A DNA stretch of 64,000 nucleotides from Streptomyces viridochromogenes (GTDB lineage Bacteria > Actinomycetota > Actinomycetes > Streptomycetales > Streptomycetaceae). The stretch spans positions 12,862 through 76,861 of the forward strand of contig NZ_LGUR01000210.1 of NCBI RefSeq assembly GCF_001270495.1, written 5' to 3'. The notes under the pieces are model-generated. The model worked only from the letters and a program-made list of their open reading frames with translations, did no database searches and was not told the DNA's origin. Below, piece after piece: positions 32,814-41,075 of this stretch. Positions within the stretch are counted from its first letter, which is position 1. Every line of letters starts with the position of its first letter. The position numbers and the translations under genes are program-made.

Positions 32814-32839
32814 CACATCAGCTGAGCCGAGGACGACGC

Positions 32840-33034
32840 CTACCGGTCGTAGTCCTGGTCAAAGCGCTCCTCGTCCTCACGCGTCGGACGCTCACGCTCG
32901 TCCTCCCGCTGCGGCCGCTGCGGACGGCCACGCTCCTGCGGCCGCTCCGGACGACCCCGCTCCGGCTGACCGTGCTGACGCGCACGCTGCTGAAGCTGCT
33001 CGGACTTCTCCTGGAACTGGTCCTTCATACCCAT
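32840..33034 (-). CDS. Small highly charged protein (Gln/Arg/Glu/Pro-rich)
   Basis: 64-residue hydrophilic protein: MKDQFQEKSEQLQQRARQ followed by a low-complexity RPERPQERGRPQRPQRE stretch and an acidic end (EERFDQDYDR). No folded domain is apparent. An ATG at 33028 two codons downstream is an alternative start. The amphipathic N-terminus and disordered tail resemble small stress or DNA-associated proteins, but no function can be given. Confidence 0.7.
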   Translation of the reverse strand: MGMKDQFQEKSEQLQQRARQHGQPERGRPERPQERGRPQRPQREDERERPTREDEERFDQDYDR

Positions 33035-33125
33035 GTGGGTTCACTCCCGTAGTGAGTGGGGGGGGATTGGCCCCTCGGTGGGGCCTCGACCAGATTCACA
33101 CGGGCGATAACCCCACGCATGTCGA

Positions 33126-34010
33126 TCAGTTACGCCGCGTAGTCCTCGCCTGCTCATCGGCGGCGCCGCCGGCCCCGACCAACCCCGTCCGCACCCCCTG
33201 CAGCCGCCCACCGAACCGCCGCATCTCGCGCTGCCCCACGGTCCCGATGAGCCCCGGCAGATACCCGCGCACCCCCTGCATCCCACGCAGCCACCACTGC
33301 GCGTACACATGACTCGACCGCCGCTCGATCCCGGCCACGATCCGGTCGACAGCCGGCCCCAGCGGATAGGTCTTGTTGGACGGCCACGGCAGCCGCTTCC
33401 TCAACTCCCGCATGACATCGTCCTGATCGGCTCCCCGCACCATGTCGGTGTCCGTCCAGGACAGATACCCGACCCCCACCCGCACGCCCTTGTAACCGAC
33501 TTCGGCCCGCAGACTGTGCGCGTACGCCTCCACACCCGACTTGGACGCGCAGTACGCCGTCATCATCGGCGCGGGAGTGATCGCCGCGAGCGAGGCGATC
33601 TGCAGCAGGTACCCCCGGCTCTCCGTCAGCACCGGCAGAAACGCCCGCGCCGTCACCGCCGACCCGATGAGATTGACCTCGATGACCCGCCGCCAGGACT
33701 CCGGATCGGAGTCCATGAAGGGCCCCCCACTCGCGACCCCCGCGTTGGCGACGACGATGTCGACCTTCCCGAACCGCTCCTTCACCTCCCGCGCGACGAC
33801 GGCCATCGCCTCATGGTCCGTCACATCGGCGTACCAGTGGTCACTCTCGCTGTGCAGCCGTTCGGAGACCTGCTTGAGGGCGTCCGGCTCCAGCCCGACG
33901 AGCGCCACCTTCGCCCCGCGCGCGGAGAGCTTGCGGGCGAGCAGCTCGCCGACGCCACGCGCCGCCCCCGTCACCACGGCGACCTGCCCTTCGAGGCTCA
34001 CCCTGCTCAT
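33126..34010 (-). CDS. Short-chain dehydrogenase/reductase
   Basis: 294-residue classical SDR. The nucleotide-binding TGAARGVGELLA (residues 14-25), NAGVASGG (89-96), catalytic S140 (QIAS), Y153 and K157 (YCASK) are all present. The C-terminal 60 residues are longer than usual and basic. The ATG overlaps the hydrolase stop as ATGA, and the hydrolase overlaps the monooxygenase as GTGA, so the three genes act as one unit. Oxidation of an alcohol product of the monooxygenase/hydrolase steps is inferred. Confidence 0.92.
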   Translation of the reverse strand: MSRVSLEGQVAVVTGAARGVGELLARKLSARGAKVALVGLEPDALKQVSERLHSESDHWYADVTDHEAMAVVAREVKERFGKVDIVVANAGVASGGPFMDSDPESWRRVIEVNLIGSAVTARAFLPVLTESRGYLLQIASLAAITPAPMMTAYCASKSGVEAYAHSLRAEVGYKGVRVGVGYLSWTDTDMVRGADQDDVMRELRKRLPWPSNKTYPLGPAVDRIVAGIERRSSHVYAQWWLRGMQGVRGYLPGLIGTVGQREMRRFGGRLQGVRTGLVGAGGAADEQARTTRRN

Positions 34011-34924
34011 GCGTCCTCCTTGATCGTCGCGTACGTCGTGATGAGCTCGCGTATCTTCCCGGTCACCAGCTCGGGCGCCTCGACCGGCGTCATGTGCCCG
34101 AGGCCGGGCAGTTCGGTGACGCCGAGGCACTGCGGCAGCGCGGCGGCCAGCGAGTGCGCGTGCACCGGCGGGGTCAGCCGGTCGGCGGTGCCGACGACCA
34201 CCGCGGTCGGCACCGCCAACTCCCGTACGCCGTGGTCGAGATCGAGCAGATCCAGCACATGCGACCAGGCGTGCCGCACCTTGCGCGGGCACGCGTGCAC
34301 GATCCGCGCGCACGCCTCGACCATGTGCGGGGCCGAACCGGGGCCCATAGTGCCGTACTTGAGGATCGCCCTGGCGACCGGCGTGACCGGCCCGAGCGGC
34401 GCCCGGGAGCCGAGGATCTGCTTCGTGAGCCAGGTCCGCAGCCGCCCCGGCCGCATCGGTACGAGCGTCGACTCGACGACCAGCCGGGAGGAGCCGGTGC
34501 TGCACAGCAGGACGGCGACGGCATGCTCGCGGAACCCCGGGCGCGTGGCGGCGGCCATCACCGTCATGCCGCCCATGGAGTGGCCGACGATCACGGCCTT
34601 CTCGCCGGGTGCGAGGGTCGCCTTCAGTACGGCTTCCAGGTCGTCGGCGAGCACGTCGGCGCTGCATGCCGGGCTCGCCGGGCTGCGTCCGTGGCCGCGC
34701 TGGTCGTATGCGATGACCCGGTGGTCGGCGGCCAGTTCCCGGATCTGCGCGGCCCAGAAGGCGGTCGAGCAGGTCCAGCCGTGCGCGAGCACGACGGCGG
34801 GCGCGTCCTCGGGGCCGTGCACCTCTATGTGCAGCCGGGCGCCGTCGGCGGATGCGGCCGTCAGCTCACGGGCGGGGGCGGGCGGGGCGTACGGCCCGGA
34901 CTTCACGTGCATGAGACGGCTCAC
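34007..34924 (-). CDS. Alpha/beta hydrolase
   Basis: 305-residue alpha/beta-hydrolase-fold enzyme: oxyanion-strand VVLAHGWTCS, nucleophile elbow VGHSMGG (S116), acid in VVVGTADRLTP and base in LPGLGHMTP. YDQRGHGRS is the usual strand-4 motif. No signal peptide. GTG start at 34924, overlapping the monooxygenase stop. Next to a Baeyer-Villiger-type monooxygenase it could hydrolyse the ester or lactone formed; this is inference from neighbours. Confidence 0.92.
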   Translation of the reverse strand: MSRLMHVKSGPYAPPAPARELTAASADGARLHIEVHGPEDAPAVVLAHGWTCSTAFWAAQIRELAADHRVIAYDQRGHGRSPASPACSADVLADDLEAVLKATLAPGEKAVIVGHSMGGMTVMAAATRPGFREHAVAVLLCSTGSSRLVVESTLVPMRPGRLRTWLTKQILGSRAPLGPVTPVARAILKYGTMGPGSAPHMVEACARIVHACPRKVRHAWSHVLDLLDLDHGVRELAVPTAVVVGTADRLTPPVHAHSLAAALPQCLGVTELPGLGHMTPVEAPELVTGKIRELITTYATIKEDA

Positions 34925-36420
34925 GCGGTCACCTCGGCGCTTTCCTTGACGGTGGCCCGGACCACGGCGTACTCCGACAGGTCCACGCGCCGCGTGGCCC
35001 GCCGGAACTCGGTCGTCGTACCGGGCCAGATGGTGGTGTTGCGGCCGTTCGCATCGAGGTACCAGCTCGTGCAGCCGCCCGTGTTCCACACGGTTCGCTT
35101 CATGCGTTCCTGGACCCGCCGGTTCCAGGCGTGCACGGCACTCGGCCGCGCGTCGAGGGCGACCCGCCCGCCGAGGACGCCCAACTGCCGTACGAAATCG
35201 GCCATGTAGTTCAGCTGGGACTCGATCATCAGGATCATCGAGGAGTTCCCGAGTCCCGTATTGGGTCCGATGACGGTCATCCAGTTCGGGAACCCCGCCG
35301 CGGAGGCACCCCGCAGCGCTTCCATCCCGCCCTTCCATGCCTCGGCGAGCGTCTTGCCCTCCGCCCCCACCACCCGGTCGGCGATGGGCATGTCGGTGAC
35401 ATGGAACCCCGTACCGAAGACGATCGCGTCGACCTCGGCCTCGGTCCCGTCGGCGGCCACGACGGTCGAGCCGCGGACCTCGCTCAGCCCGCCGGCCACC
35501 ACGTCCACGTTGGGCTGGGCGAGCGCCGGATAGTAGACGCTGCTCAGCAGGATCCGCTTGCAGCCGATGCGGTAGTCGGGGGTCAGCTTGGCGCGCAGGG
35601 CCGGGTCCTTGATGGACCGGGCCATGTTCCGCTTGGCGAGCTGCTCGACGAACCCCAGCTCACCCGGGTGCTTGGTGAACGCCTGGACCTGAAGCTCCCG
35701 GATGCCCCACAGCAGTCCGCGGCGCAGCTGCGCGGTGAAGGGCAGGGCCCGGTGCAGGGAGCGTTCGGCGCCGCTGATGGCGCGGTCGACGCGGGGCATG
35801 ACCCAGGGCGGGGTGCGCTGGAAGAGGGTGAGCCGCTCGACGTCGGGCTGGATGGTCGGCACGATCTGGATGGCGGAGGCGCCGGTGCCGACCATGGCGA
35901 CCCGCTTGCCGCGCAGGTCGTAGTCGTGGTCCCAGCGGGCGGAGTGGAAGACCTTGCCGGGGAAGGAGTCGAGCCCCGGGATGTCGGGGATCTTGGGGTC
36001 GGACAGCGGCCCGGTGGCGGAGACGACGAAGTCGGCCGCCAGGTTCCCGCCGCTGGTCTCGATGTCCCAGCACAGCCGCTCGCCGTTCCAGGTCATCCGC
36101 TTCACCTCCGAGTTGAAGCGGAGGTGCGGCCGCAGCCCGAAGACATCGGTGACGTGCTCCAGATAGGCCCGGATGTGCTCCTGCCCGGAGAAGGCGCGCG
36201 GCCAGTCGGGATTGGGCGCGAAGGAGAACGAGTACAGATGGGACGGCACATCACAGGCGCACCCCGGATAGCTGTTGTCCCGCCAGGTGCCGCCGACGCT
36301 GTCGGCGCGCTCCAGGACGACGAAGTCGGTGACGCCCTCGCGCCGCAGCCGTACGGCGGCCCCCAGTCCGCCGAACCCGGACCCGACCACCGCGACCCGC
36401 ACATGTTCGCGTTCGGCCAT
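34921..36420 (-). CDS. Flavin-containing (Baeyer-Villiger-type) monooxygenase
   Basis: 499-residue FAD/NADPH monooxygenase. FAD-binding VVGSGFGGLGAA near the N-terminus, LERADSVGGTW, the BVMO-type fingerprint FPGKVFHSARWDHD (FxGxxxHxxxW) and a second Rossmann motif AMVGTGASAIQ. First gene of a three-gene unit with hydrolase and SDR, divergent from a merR gene. ATG 36420. Substrate unknown; steroid, terpenoid or ketone oxidation would each fit. Confidence 0.92.
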   Translation of the reverse strand: MAEREHVRVAVVGSGFGGLGAAVRLRREGVTDFVVLERADSVGGTWRDNSYPGCACDVPSHLYSFSFAPNPDWPRAFSGQEHIRAYLEHVTDVFGLRPHLRFNSEVKRMTWNGERLCWDIETSGGNLAADFVVSATGPLSDPKIPDIPGLDSFPGKVFHSARWDHDYDLRGKRVAMVGTGASAIQIVPTIQPDVERLTLFQRTPPWVMPRVDRAISGAERSLHRALPFTAQLRRGLLWGIRELQVQAFTKHPGELGFVEQLAKRNMARSIKDPALRAKLTPDYRIGCKRILLSSVYYPALAQPNVDVVAGGLSEVRGSTVVAADGTEAEVDAIVFGTGFHVTDMPIADRVVGAEGKTLAEAWKGGMEALRGASAAGFPNWMTVIGPNTGLGNSSMILMIESQLNYMADFVRQLGVLGGRVALDARPSAVHAWNRRVQERMKRTVWNTGGCTSWYLDANGRNTTIWPGTTTEFRRATRRVDLSEYAVVRATVKESAEVTA

Positions 36421-36554
36421 GCCTGTGCCTCCATGCTTCACCCGGAACCGGAACCATGCCAGTGAACACTGGCGCAATGGGGAGACTAGAGCAGGTCCGT
36501 ACCCACCGGTAGGGGTCGAACCGAGGACGTTGGCATCAGCGGCCGCCGCCGCGG

Positions 36555-36567
36555 GTACCGGCGGTAC
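36555..36567. promoter_or_regulatory. Candidate MerR operator between divergent merR and monooxygenase genes
   Basis: GTACC-GGC-GGTAC is a perfect 5-bp inverted repeat with a 3-base centre, 16 bases before the merR GTG. A second partly symmetric stretch, TACCCACCGGTAGGGGT, lies about 50 bases upstream toward the monooxygenase gene. Confidence 0.45.
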
Positions 36568-36583
36568 GCCTTAAGGTGCCAAG

Positions 36584-37225
36584 GTGACCGAGAAGCGTGA
36601 ATACCGCATGGAGGAGATCGCCCACCTGGCCGGCATCACGGTGCGCACCCTGCGGTTCTACCGCGAACGCAAGCTGATCCCACCACCCCGCCGCGAGGGC
36701 CGCATCGCCTGGTACGACGACCACCACCTGGCCCGCCTGCGCACGATCTCGGCCCTACTGGAGCGCGGTCACACCCTGAACGGCATCGCGGAGCTCGCCG
36801 ACGCCCTCGACCACGGCCGCGGCGTCGCCGACCTCCTCGGCGTCGACGCCCCCACCGAGGAGGAGCCGGTCCGCCTCACCCCCGAGGAACTCGCCGCCCG
36901 CTTCGAGGGCGAGGTCACCCCCGAGAACCTCGCCGCCGCCATGGACCTCGGCTATCTCAGCACCGACGGCGACGAGATCGTCCACATCAGCCGCCGCCTG
37001 CTGGACGTCTCCTCCGCCCTGGTGCGCGAGGGCATCCCGCTCGCGGAGGTCCTGGCGGCGGGCAAGCGCGTCCGTGAACACGTGGACGCGTTGGCGGAGA
37101 TGTTCGCCGAACTGGTCCTGCGCCACGCCCACGAGGAGGACCTCCAGCGGCTTCGCCCGCTGGCGAGGAGCGTGGTGGAGGCGGAGCTTTCGCTGGCGCT
37201 GGACCGCCGCCTGCGCAAGCGATAG
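36584..37225 (+). CDS. MerR-family transcriptional regulator
   Basis: 213-residue regulator. N-terminal winged helix EYRMEEIAHLAGITVRTLRF followed by YRERKLIPPPRREGRIAWYDD, then the second helix pair LARLRTISALLERGHTLNGI. The C-terminal 130 residues are helical and lack the cysteines of metal-responsive MerR proteins, so an organic inducer is more likely. GTG start. Divergent from the monooxygenase operon, its probable target. Confidence 0.92.
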   Translation: MTEKREYRMEEIAHLAGITVRTLRFYRERKLIPPPRREGRIAWYDDHHLARLRTISALLERGHTLNGIAELADALDHGRGVADLLGVDAPTEEEPVRLTPEELAARFEGEVTPENLAAAMDLGYLSTDGDEIVHISRRLLDVSSALVREGIPLAEVLAAGKRVREHVDALAEMFAELVLRHAHEEDLQRLRPLARSVVEAELSLALDRRLRKR

Positions 37226-37234
37226 CGCCCTCAA

Positions 37235-37314
37235 AGGGGCGCGGGGCCGTATCGATGTCCGGCTCCGCCGCGTGGGCGCGACCAGCACGACGGCGCCTCG
37301 GCGGACGACGAACG
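37235..37314. repeat. Dispersed Streptomyces intergenic repeat, copy 2
   Basis: AGGGGCGCGGGGCCG at the left, GGCTCCGCCGC in the middle and GCGACCAG ... GACGACGAAC at the right, matching the copy at 32680-32762 block by block. It begins 10 bases after the merR stop. Both copies point the same way and sit just after a gene end. Confidence 0.8.
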
Positions 37315-37344
37315 ATCGCGGTACTTCCGTAAGCCGCGAAGCGC

Positions 37345-38148
37345 TCAGCGGTCGTAGACCACCGTCACCGGCGCATGATCCGACCACCGCTCGGCATGCG
37401 TCGCCGCCCGCTCCACGTACGCCTTGAGCGCCCTGCCCGCCAGCCCCGGCGTCGCGACGTGGTAGTCGATGCGCCAGCCCGTGTCGTTGTCGAAGGCCCG
37501 CCCGCGGTACGACCACCACGAGTACGGCCCCTCGACGTCCGGGTGCAGCGACCGTACGACGTCGACATAGCCGCCCGCCGAAGGCGCGAACACCTCGCCG
37601 AGCCACTCCCGCTCCTCCGGCAGGAACCCGGAGTTCTTGGTGTTGCCGCGCCAGTTCTTCAGGTCGGCCTGCTGGTGGGCGATGTTCCAGTCACCGCAGA
37701 CGACGACCTCGCGACCGTCGGCGGCGGCGCGTTCGCGCAGGTCCTTCAGATAGGCCAGGAACTCGCCCATGAAGCGGACCTTCTCGTCCTGCCGCTCGGT
37801 GCCGACCTCGCCCGAGGGGAGGTAGAGAGAGGCGACCGTCACACCGGGCAGGTCGGCCTCGACGTAACGCCCGCTGTCGTCGAACTCACTCGACCCGAAG
37901 CCGACCTGGATGCGGTCGGGCTCACGGCGGGTGTAGAGGGAGACGCCGGCGCGGCCCTTGGCGGCGGCGGGCGCGTGCACGACATGCCATCCGTCGGGCG
38001 TACGCACATGCTCCGGCAGCTGCTGCGGCTCCGCGCGCACCTCCTGGAGGCACAGCACATCGGCTTCGGTACCGGCGAGCCACTCCACGAAGCCCTTCTT
38101 CGCGGCGGCCCGCAGCCCGTTCACATTCACAGAGGTCACGGTCAGCAA
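37345..38148 (-). CDS. xth: Exodeoxyribonuclease III (AP endonuclease)
   Basis: 267-residue member of the exonuclease III/APE1 family, acting in base-excision repair. Active-site segments: NVNGLRAAAKKGF, VLCLQEVRA (metal Glu), SGRYVEADL, CGDWNIAH (Asp/Asn), WRIDYHVATP and WSDHAPVTV (terminal Asp-His). The start is not certain: a TTG at 38148 has GGAG 6 bases upstream and gives the typical LTVTSVNVNG N-terminus, while a GTG at 38181 would add 11 residues. Divergent from the secreted-peptide gene. Confidence 0.92.
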   Translation of the reverse strand: MLTVTSVNVNGLRAAAKKGFVEWLAGTEADVLCLQEVRAEPQQLPEHVRTPDGWHVVHAPAAAKGRAGVSLYTRREPDRIQVGFGSSEFDDSGRYVEADLPGVTVASLYLPSGEVGTERQDEKVRFMGEFLAYLKDLRERAAADGREVVVCGDWNIAHQQADLKNWRGNTKNSGFLPEEREWLGEVFAPSAGGYVDVVRSLHPDVEGPYSWWSYRGRAFDNDTGWRIDYHVATPGLAGRALKAYVERAATHAERWSDHAPVTVVYDR

Positions 38149-38249
38149 AACACTCTCCAGAGCAAAGGCGGACGCAGGCACGCTACTGGACGGCGGCGCC
38201 CTCCCTTGCCGACGCCCACGGGCAGGCTGGCCGGCCTCGCGCTGGAGGG

Positions 38250-38292
38250 GTGCGGGAGGAGTGCGAGAGGAGTGCGGGCGGAGTGCGAATGC
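38250..38292. repeat. Four-copy 11-bp tandem repeat
   Basis: GTGCGGGAGGA, GTGCGAGAGGA and GTGCGGGCGGA follow one another at 38250, 38261 and 38272. A partial fourth unit, GTGCGAATGC, starts at 38283. Confidence 0.85.
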
Positions 38293-38395
38293 GTGCCGAA
38301 CCCGGGGTGCAAACGTGAAGGCCCGACATTCCTTCCGCTAACCGGCTCTGACACCAAGTCACAAAAGACCCCGCCTCAAATCCCGGTCAAATCCC

Positions 38396-38436
38396 TTCAG
38401 GCCTGAGCGATCTTGTGCCTAGGGTCATACATGACC
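38396..38436 (+). promoter_or_regulatory. Candidate promoter and overlapping palindrome for the secreted-peptide gene
   Basis: TTCAGG (38396-38401) and TAGGGT (38420-38425) are 18 bases apart. The palindrome GGTCAT-AC-ATGACC (38423-38436) overlaps the -10 box and start region, which would suit a repressor. The gene begins 64 bases downstream. Confidence 0.4.
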
Positions 38437-38499
38437 GGAAGGCGGCACTCCTGACCAGAGTCCGCCGGTCCAATCAATAAGAATCGGGGATTCTCCAAA

Positions 38500-38868
38500 A
38501 TGAAGCGCGTCATATCGAGCACGCTGTCCGCCGCCCTTCTCAGCGGCGCCCTCATAATGGGTTCGGGCACCGCGTCAGCCGCCACCGAGTCGCAGCCTGT
38601 CGCCAAGGCTCCGACGGCTCACATCATGGTTGACCCGATCGAAGAACAGCGGTCGCTGTGCACCGTCTACCACAGCAAGACCGCCTGCGCCTCGCTTCTG
38701 CACAACAACAAGATGACCAAGATCGTCAAGAACTGCCTGGTCAAGGCCGCGATCGGCGGGGCAGCCGCGTTGGTCGTCGGCAAGTTCATCAGCAAGGACG
38801 CGGCCGAGGACATCGCCGGAAAGGTCGTCGTCGCAGGGGCGGCGGCCTGCCTGTCGTCCTTCGCGTAA
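38500..38868 (+). CDS. Small secreted Ala/Gly-rich cysteine-containing peptide precursor
   Basis: 122-residue precursor with a signal peptide (MKRVISSTLSAALLSGALIM ... GTASA, cleavage near residue 27). The mature peptide has a short acidic region, four cysteines (SLCTVYHSKTACASLL, KNCLVK and the near-terminal AACLSS) and a glycine-zipper-like hydrophobic region, AAIGGAAALVVGKFISKD and GKVVVAGAA. This pattern is seen in pore-forming peptides and bacteriocins, but no known family is recognised. AAC/AAG/ATC-rich codons and lower GC than the neighbours suggest acquisition. A 57-residue membrane protein gene follows after 16 bases. Confidence 0.75.
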   Translation: MKRVISSTLSAALLSGALIMGSGTASAATESQPVAKAPTAHIMVDPIEEQRSLCTVYHSKTACASLLHNNKMTKIVKNCLVKAAIGGAAALVVGKFISKDAAEDIAGKVVVAGAAACLSSFA

Positions 38869-38884
38869 AACTAGGAGCGCACCA

Positions 38885-39058
38885 ATGACGGCCAAGATTC
38901 TTGTCACGCTCGCCTGGGCCGCCGTACTTGTCGGAGCGAACAAACTACTCACCGGCACCGAATGGGCTCAATACGTGGCCACATTCGTTCTGGGCGGCGC
39001 CTACGTCCTACTGATAAACAAAGTCAGCAAGCCCTCCGTCCGGAACAGCCAAAACTAA
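38885..39058 (+). CDS. 57-residue two-helix membrane protein downstream of secreted peptide
   Basis: The ATG at 38885 has a strong AGGAG 7 bases upstream and ends at TAA 39056-39058. The product has two hydrophobic helices (KILVTLAWAAVLVGA and YVATFVLGGAYVLLI) separated by NKLLTGTEWAQ, with a basic tail NKVSKPSVRNSQN. Codons such as CTA, ATA, AAA and CAA are unusually frequent for this genome. Size, topology and position behind a secreted hydrophobic peptide resemble bacteriocin immunity proteins; that is inference only. Confidence 0.7.
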   Translation: MTAKILVTLAWAAVLVGANKLLTGTEWAQYVATFVLGGAYVLLINKVSKPSVRNSQN

Positions 39059-39142
39059 AGGGCCGTTTTCGAACGGTTCTCGCTCAAAGCAGGAATCAAA
39101 TCAGCGGGGCCGCTCTACCCTTCAGAGCCACTGCCGCGCATG

Positions 39143-39181
39143 GACGTTCCCCCGTCCGGAAGCCCCGGGCTGGGGAACGTC
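39143..39181. terminator. 10-bp perfect inverted repeat downstream of the peptide pair
   Basis: GACGTTCCCC (39143-39152) and GGGGAACGTC (39172-39181) pair exactly around a 19-base GC-rich loop containing CCCCGGG. It is 85 bases after the mini-membrane gene and is a likely terminator, or alternatively an operator for the next gene. Confidence 0.55.
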
Positions 39182-39300
39182 GTCTCCTCCAGCCCTGCGC
39201 CCGCCCTCCCACGCGGCACACGGCACGGCACCCATGCCTGCCCCTGGACCATGTCCGGTTCTGGAATCCGGCGAAATTGAACTGATATACGGTGTTCGGC

Positions 39301-39777
39301 ATGGACATACGCCGGGTCGCCTTCGACCACCCCGACGCCGTCAAGCTCAGTGACCAGGTCCAGGCCGAATACGGCGTCCGCTACGGCGACGGGGGCGACG
39401 CCACACAGCTGGACGTGACGGACTTCAGGCCGCCGAACGGCCTGTACCTGATCGCGTACGACGCGCTCGGCACCCCCGTCGCCTCCGGGGGCTGGCGCGC
39501 CCAGGACGAGAACGACGAGGGCTACGCGGACGGGGACGCCGAGCTCAAGCGGATGTATGTCATCGAGCAGATGCGCGGGCAGGGCCTGGCGCGCCGCATC
39601 CTGGCCGCGCTGGAGGAGGACGCGCGGGACGCGGGCCGCAGGCGCATGGTGCTGGAGACCGGGGCCAAGCAGCCGGAGGCGGTGGCGCTGTACACGTCCA
39701 GCGGGTACGAGCCGTGCGAGAAGTTCGGCTACTACCGCTTCCACGAGCTGAGCCTCTGTTTCGCCAAGGCGCTGTGA
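39301..39777 (+). CDS. GNAT-family N-acetyltransferase
   Basis: 158-residue acetyltransferase. The acetyl-CoA loop is MYVIEQMRGQGLARRILAAL and the end of the fold is LYTSSGYEPCEKFGYYR. The ATG at 39301 has no good ribosome site; GATATA at 39284-39289 is placed so that transcription could begin at the start codon, a leaderless arrangement. A GTG at 39292 is an alternative start. Substrate unknown. Confidence 0.88.
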   Translation: MDIRRVAFDHPDAVKLSDQVQAEYGVRYGDGGDATQLDVTDFRPPNGLYLIAYDALGTPVASGGWRAQDENDEGYADGDAELKRMYVIEQMRGQGLARRILAALEEDARDAGRRRMVLETGAKQPEAVALYTSSGYEPCEKFGYYRFHELSLCFAKAL

Positions 39778-39792
39778 CGCGGACGACCGAGG

Positions 39793-41039
39793 TCAGCCAT
39801 CGCCCGCATCAGCCGTCACCCGCCGGTTGATGCGATACACGTCCCGCACACAGAGATTGAGCACGGCGGAGGCGACGACGAGACCGGCGCACGCCACCAG
39901 GACCATCCGGTTGTCCCAGGTGCCGACCGCGAGGGCGGTGAGCAGATAGCCGAGCGGAACGGCCAGCCGCTCGCCGACGCTGTTGAAGGCGCTCATCCGC
40001 CCCAACTCGCCTGGTGGCACATGCTGTTGGAAGGCGGTGGCCCACGCGACGATCGCCACGTCGAGCCCGATCCCCGCGACCAGCGCCGCCAACAGCACCC
40101 AGGGCAGCGGCAGTCCCGCTCCAAGGGCGAGCAGGGGCCGGCGAGCGGCGCACCGGCCGCGACGGCCACGACCATCAGCCGGTACGGCCGCCAGCGCAGG
40201 CACACCACGGTCCCGGCCAGCAGCCCTGCCGCGAACGCGGCCTGCACGAGCCCCCAGTCACGCGCTCCCGCGTATTCGTCCGCCGCGACGACGGGTCCCA
40301 GCAACTGGAACCCGGCCAGCCATGCGGCGACGAGGACGGTCCCGGCAGCCGTATAGGTCCACAGCCACGTCCGCGACCAGAATCCTGCCCACCCGTCCCG
40401 TAGGTCGCCGAGCGCGCTGGTGACGGTGACGGGCGTGTCCAGGCGCAGTCCGACCAGCAGGAAGGCGGCGACGGCGAAGCTGAGCGCGTCCCAGGCGAGC
40501 GCCCAGGCCGGGCCGCTGACCGCGACGACGACTCCGCCCACGGCCGGCCCGAGCACCTTGACCGCGTTGCCGGGCAGCCTGAGCAGGGCGTTGGCTTGTT
40601 GCAACTGCTCCACGGGGACGATCTGGACCACGGCGCCCTGCGCGGCGGGCACGGTGAGGGCCACCGCGGTCCCGGAGACGAAACCGCAGACCGCGATCGA
40701 GGTCGTCGACGCGTCTCCCGTGACGACGATCACAGCGAGCGCCCCCTGGGCGACGGCCGCCAGCAGATTGCCGAGGAAGAGCATCCGGCTCCGGGACATC
40801 CGGTCCGCGAGCACTCCGCCGACGAGCAGGAACAGCACCGTCGGCACGGTGTTCGTGGCCAGCACCAGCCCGAGGTCCCCGGCTCCGCCGCCCTCCCCGA
40901 TCACGGAGTAGGCGAGTGCGAGGGGCGCCATGGCGGACCCGGTGGCGGAGACGAGATGGGCCAGCACGAACCGTCGGAAGGCCGCGCTCCGCAGCGGGGC
41001 CGTATGCCTCGCCGATAACTCTGCGTCGACCTTCCCCAC
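39793..41039 (-). pseudogene. MFS transporter disrupted by a frameshift near 40135
   Basis: The reading frame from GTG 41039 encodes eight or nine helices of a major-facilitator protein (FVLAHLVSATGSAMAPLAL, LFLLVGGVLADRMSRSRMLF) up to VAVAAGAPLAG at about 40140. The rest of the protein (RRPLLALGAGLPLPWVLLAA, FQQHVPPGELGRMSAFNSVG, to VYRINRRVTADAGDG) continues in another frame down to 39793. One base appears to be missing, or two extra, in the GC-rich run around 40110-40150. Family-wise it is an Enterobactin-exporter/MFS_3-like protein of about 415 residues if repaired. Either a true pseudogene or a sequencing error. Confidence 0.85.
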
Positions 41040-41075
41040 GCTCCCCCTCGCGATGCCGACACTCGGGCACAGCAA

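Larger units (their letters stand above)
38149..38499. other. 351-base gene-free region with repeats and promoter elements
   Basis: No coding region is supported here. It holds the exonuclease III upstream region, an 11-bp tandem repeat (38250-38292), and from about 38340 an AT-richer stretch leading to a candidate promoter and palindrome (38396-38436) for the secreted-peptide gene. Confidence 0.7.

Noticed and set aside
40080..40180. Programmed ribosomal frameshift in the MFS gene
   Set aside because: No slippery heptamer with a downstream structure was recognised, and MFS genes are not known to use one; pseudogene or sequencing error is simpler.
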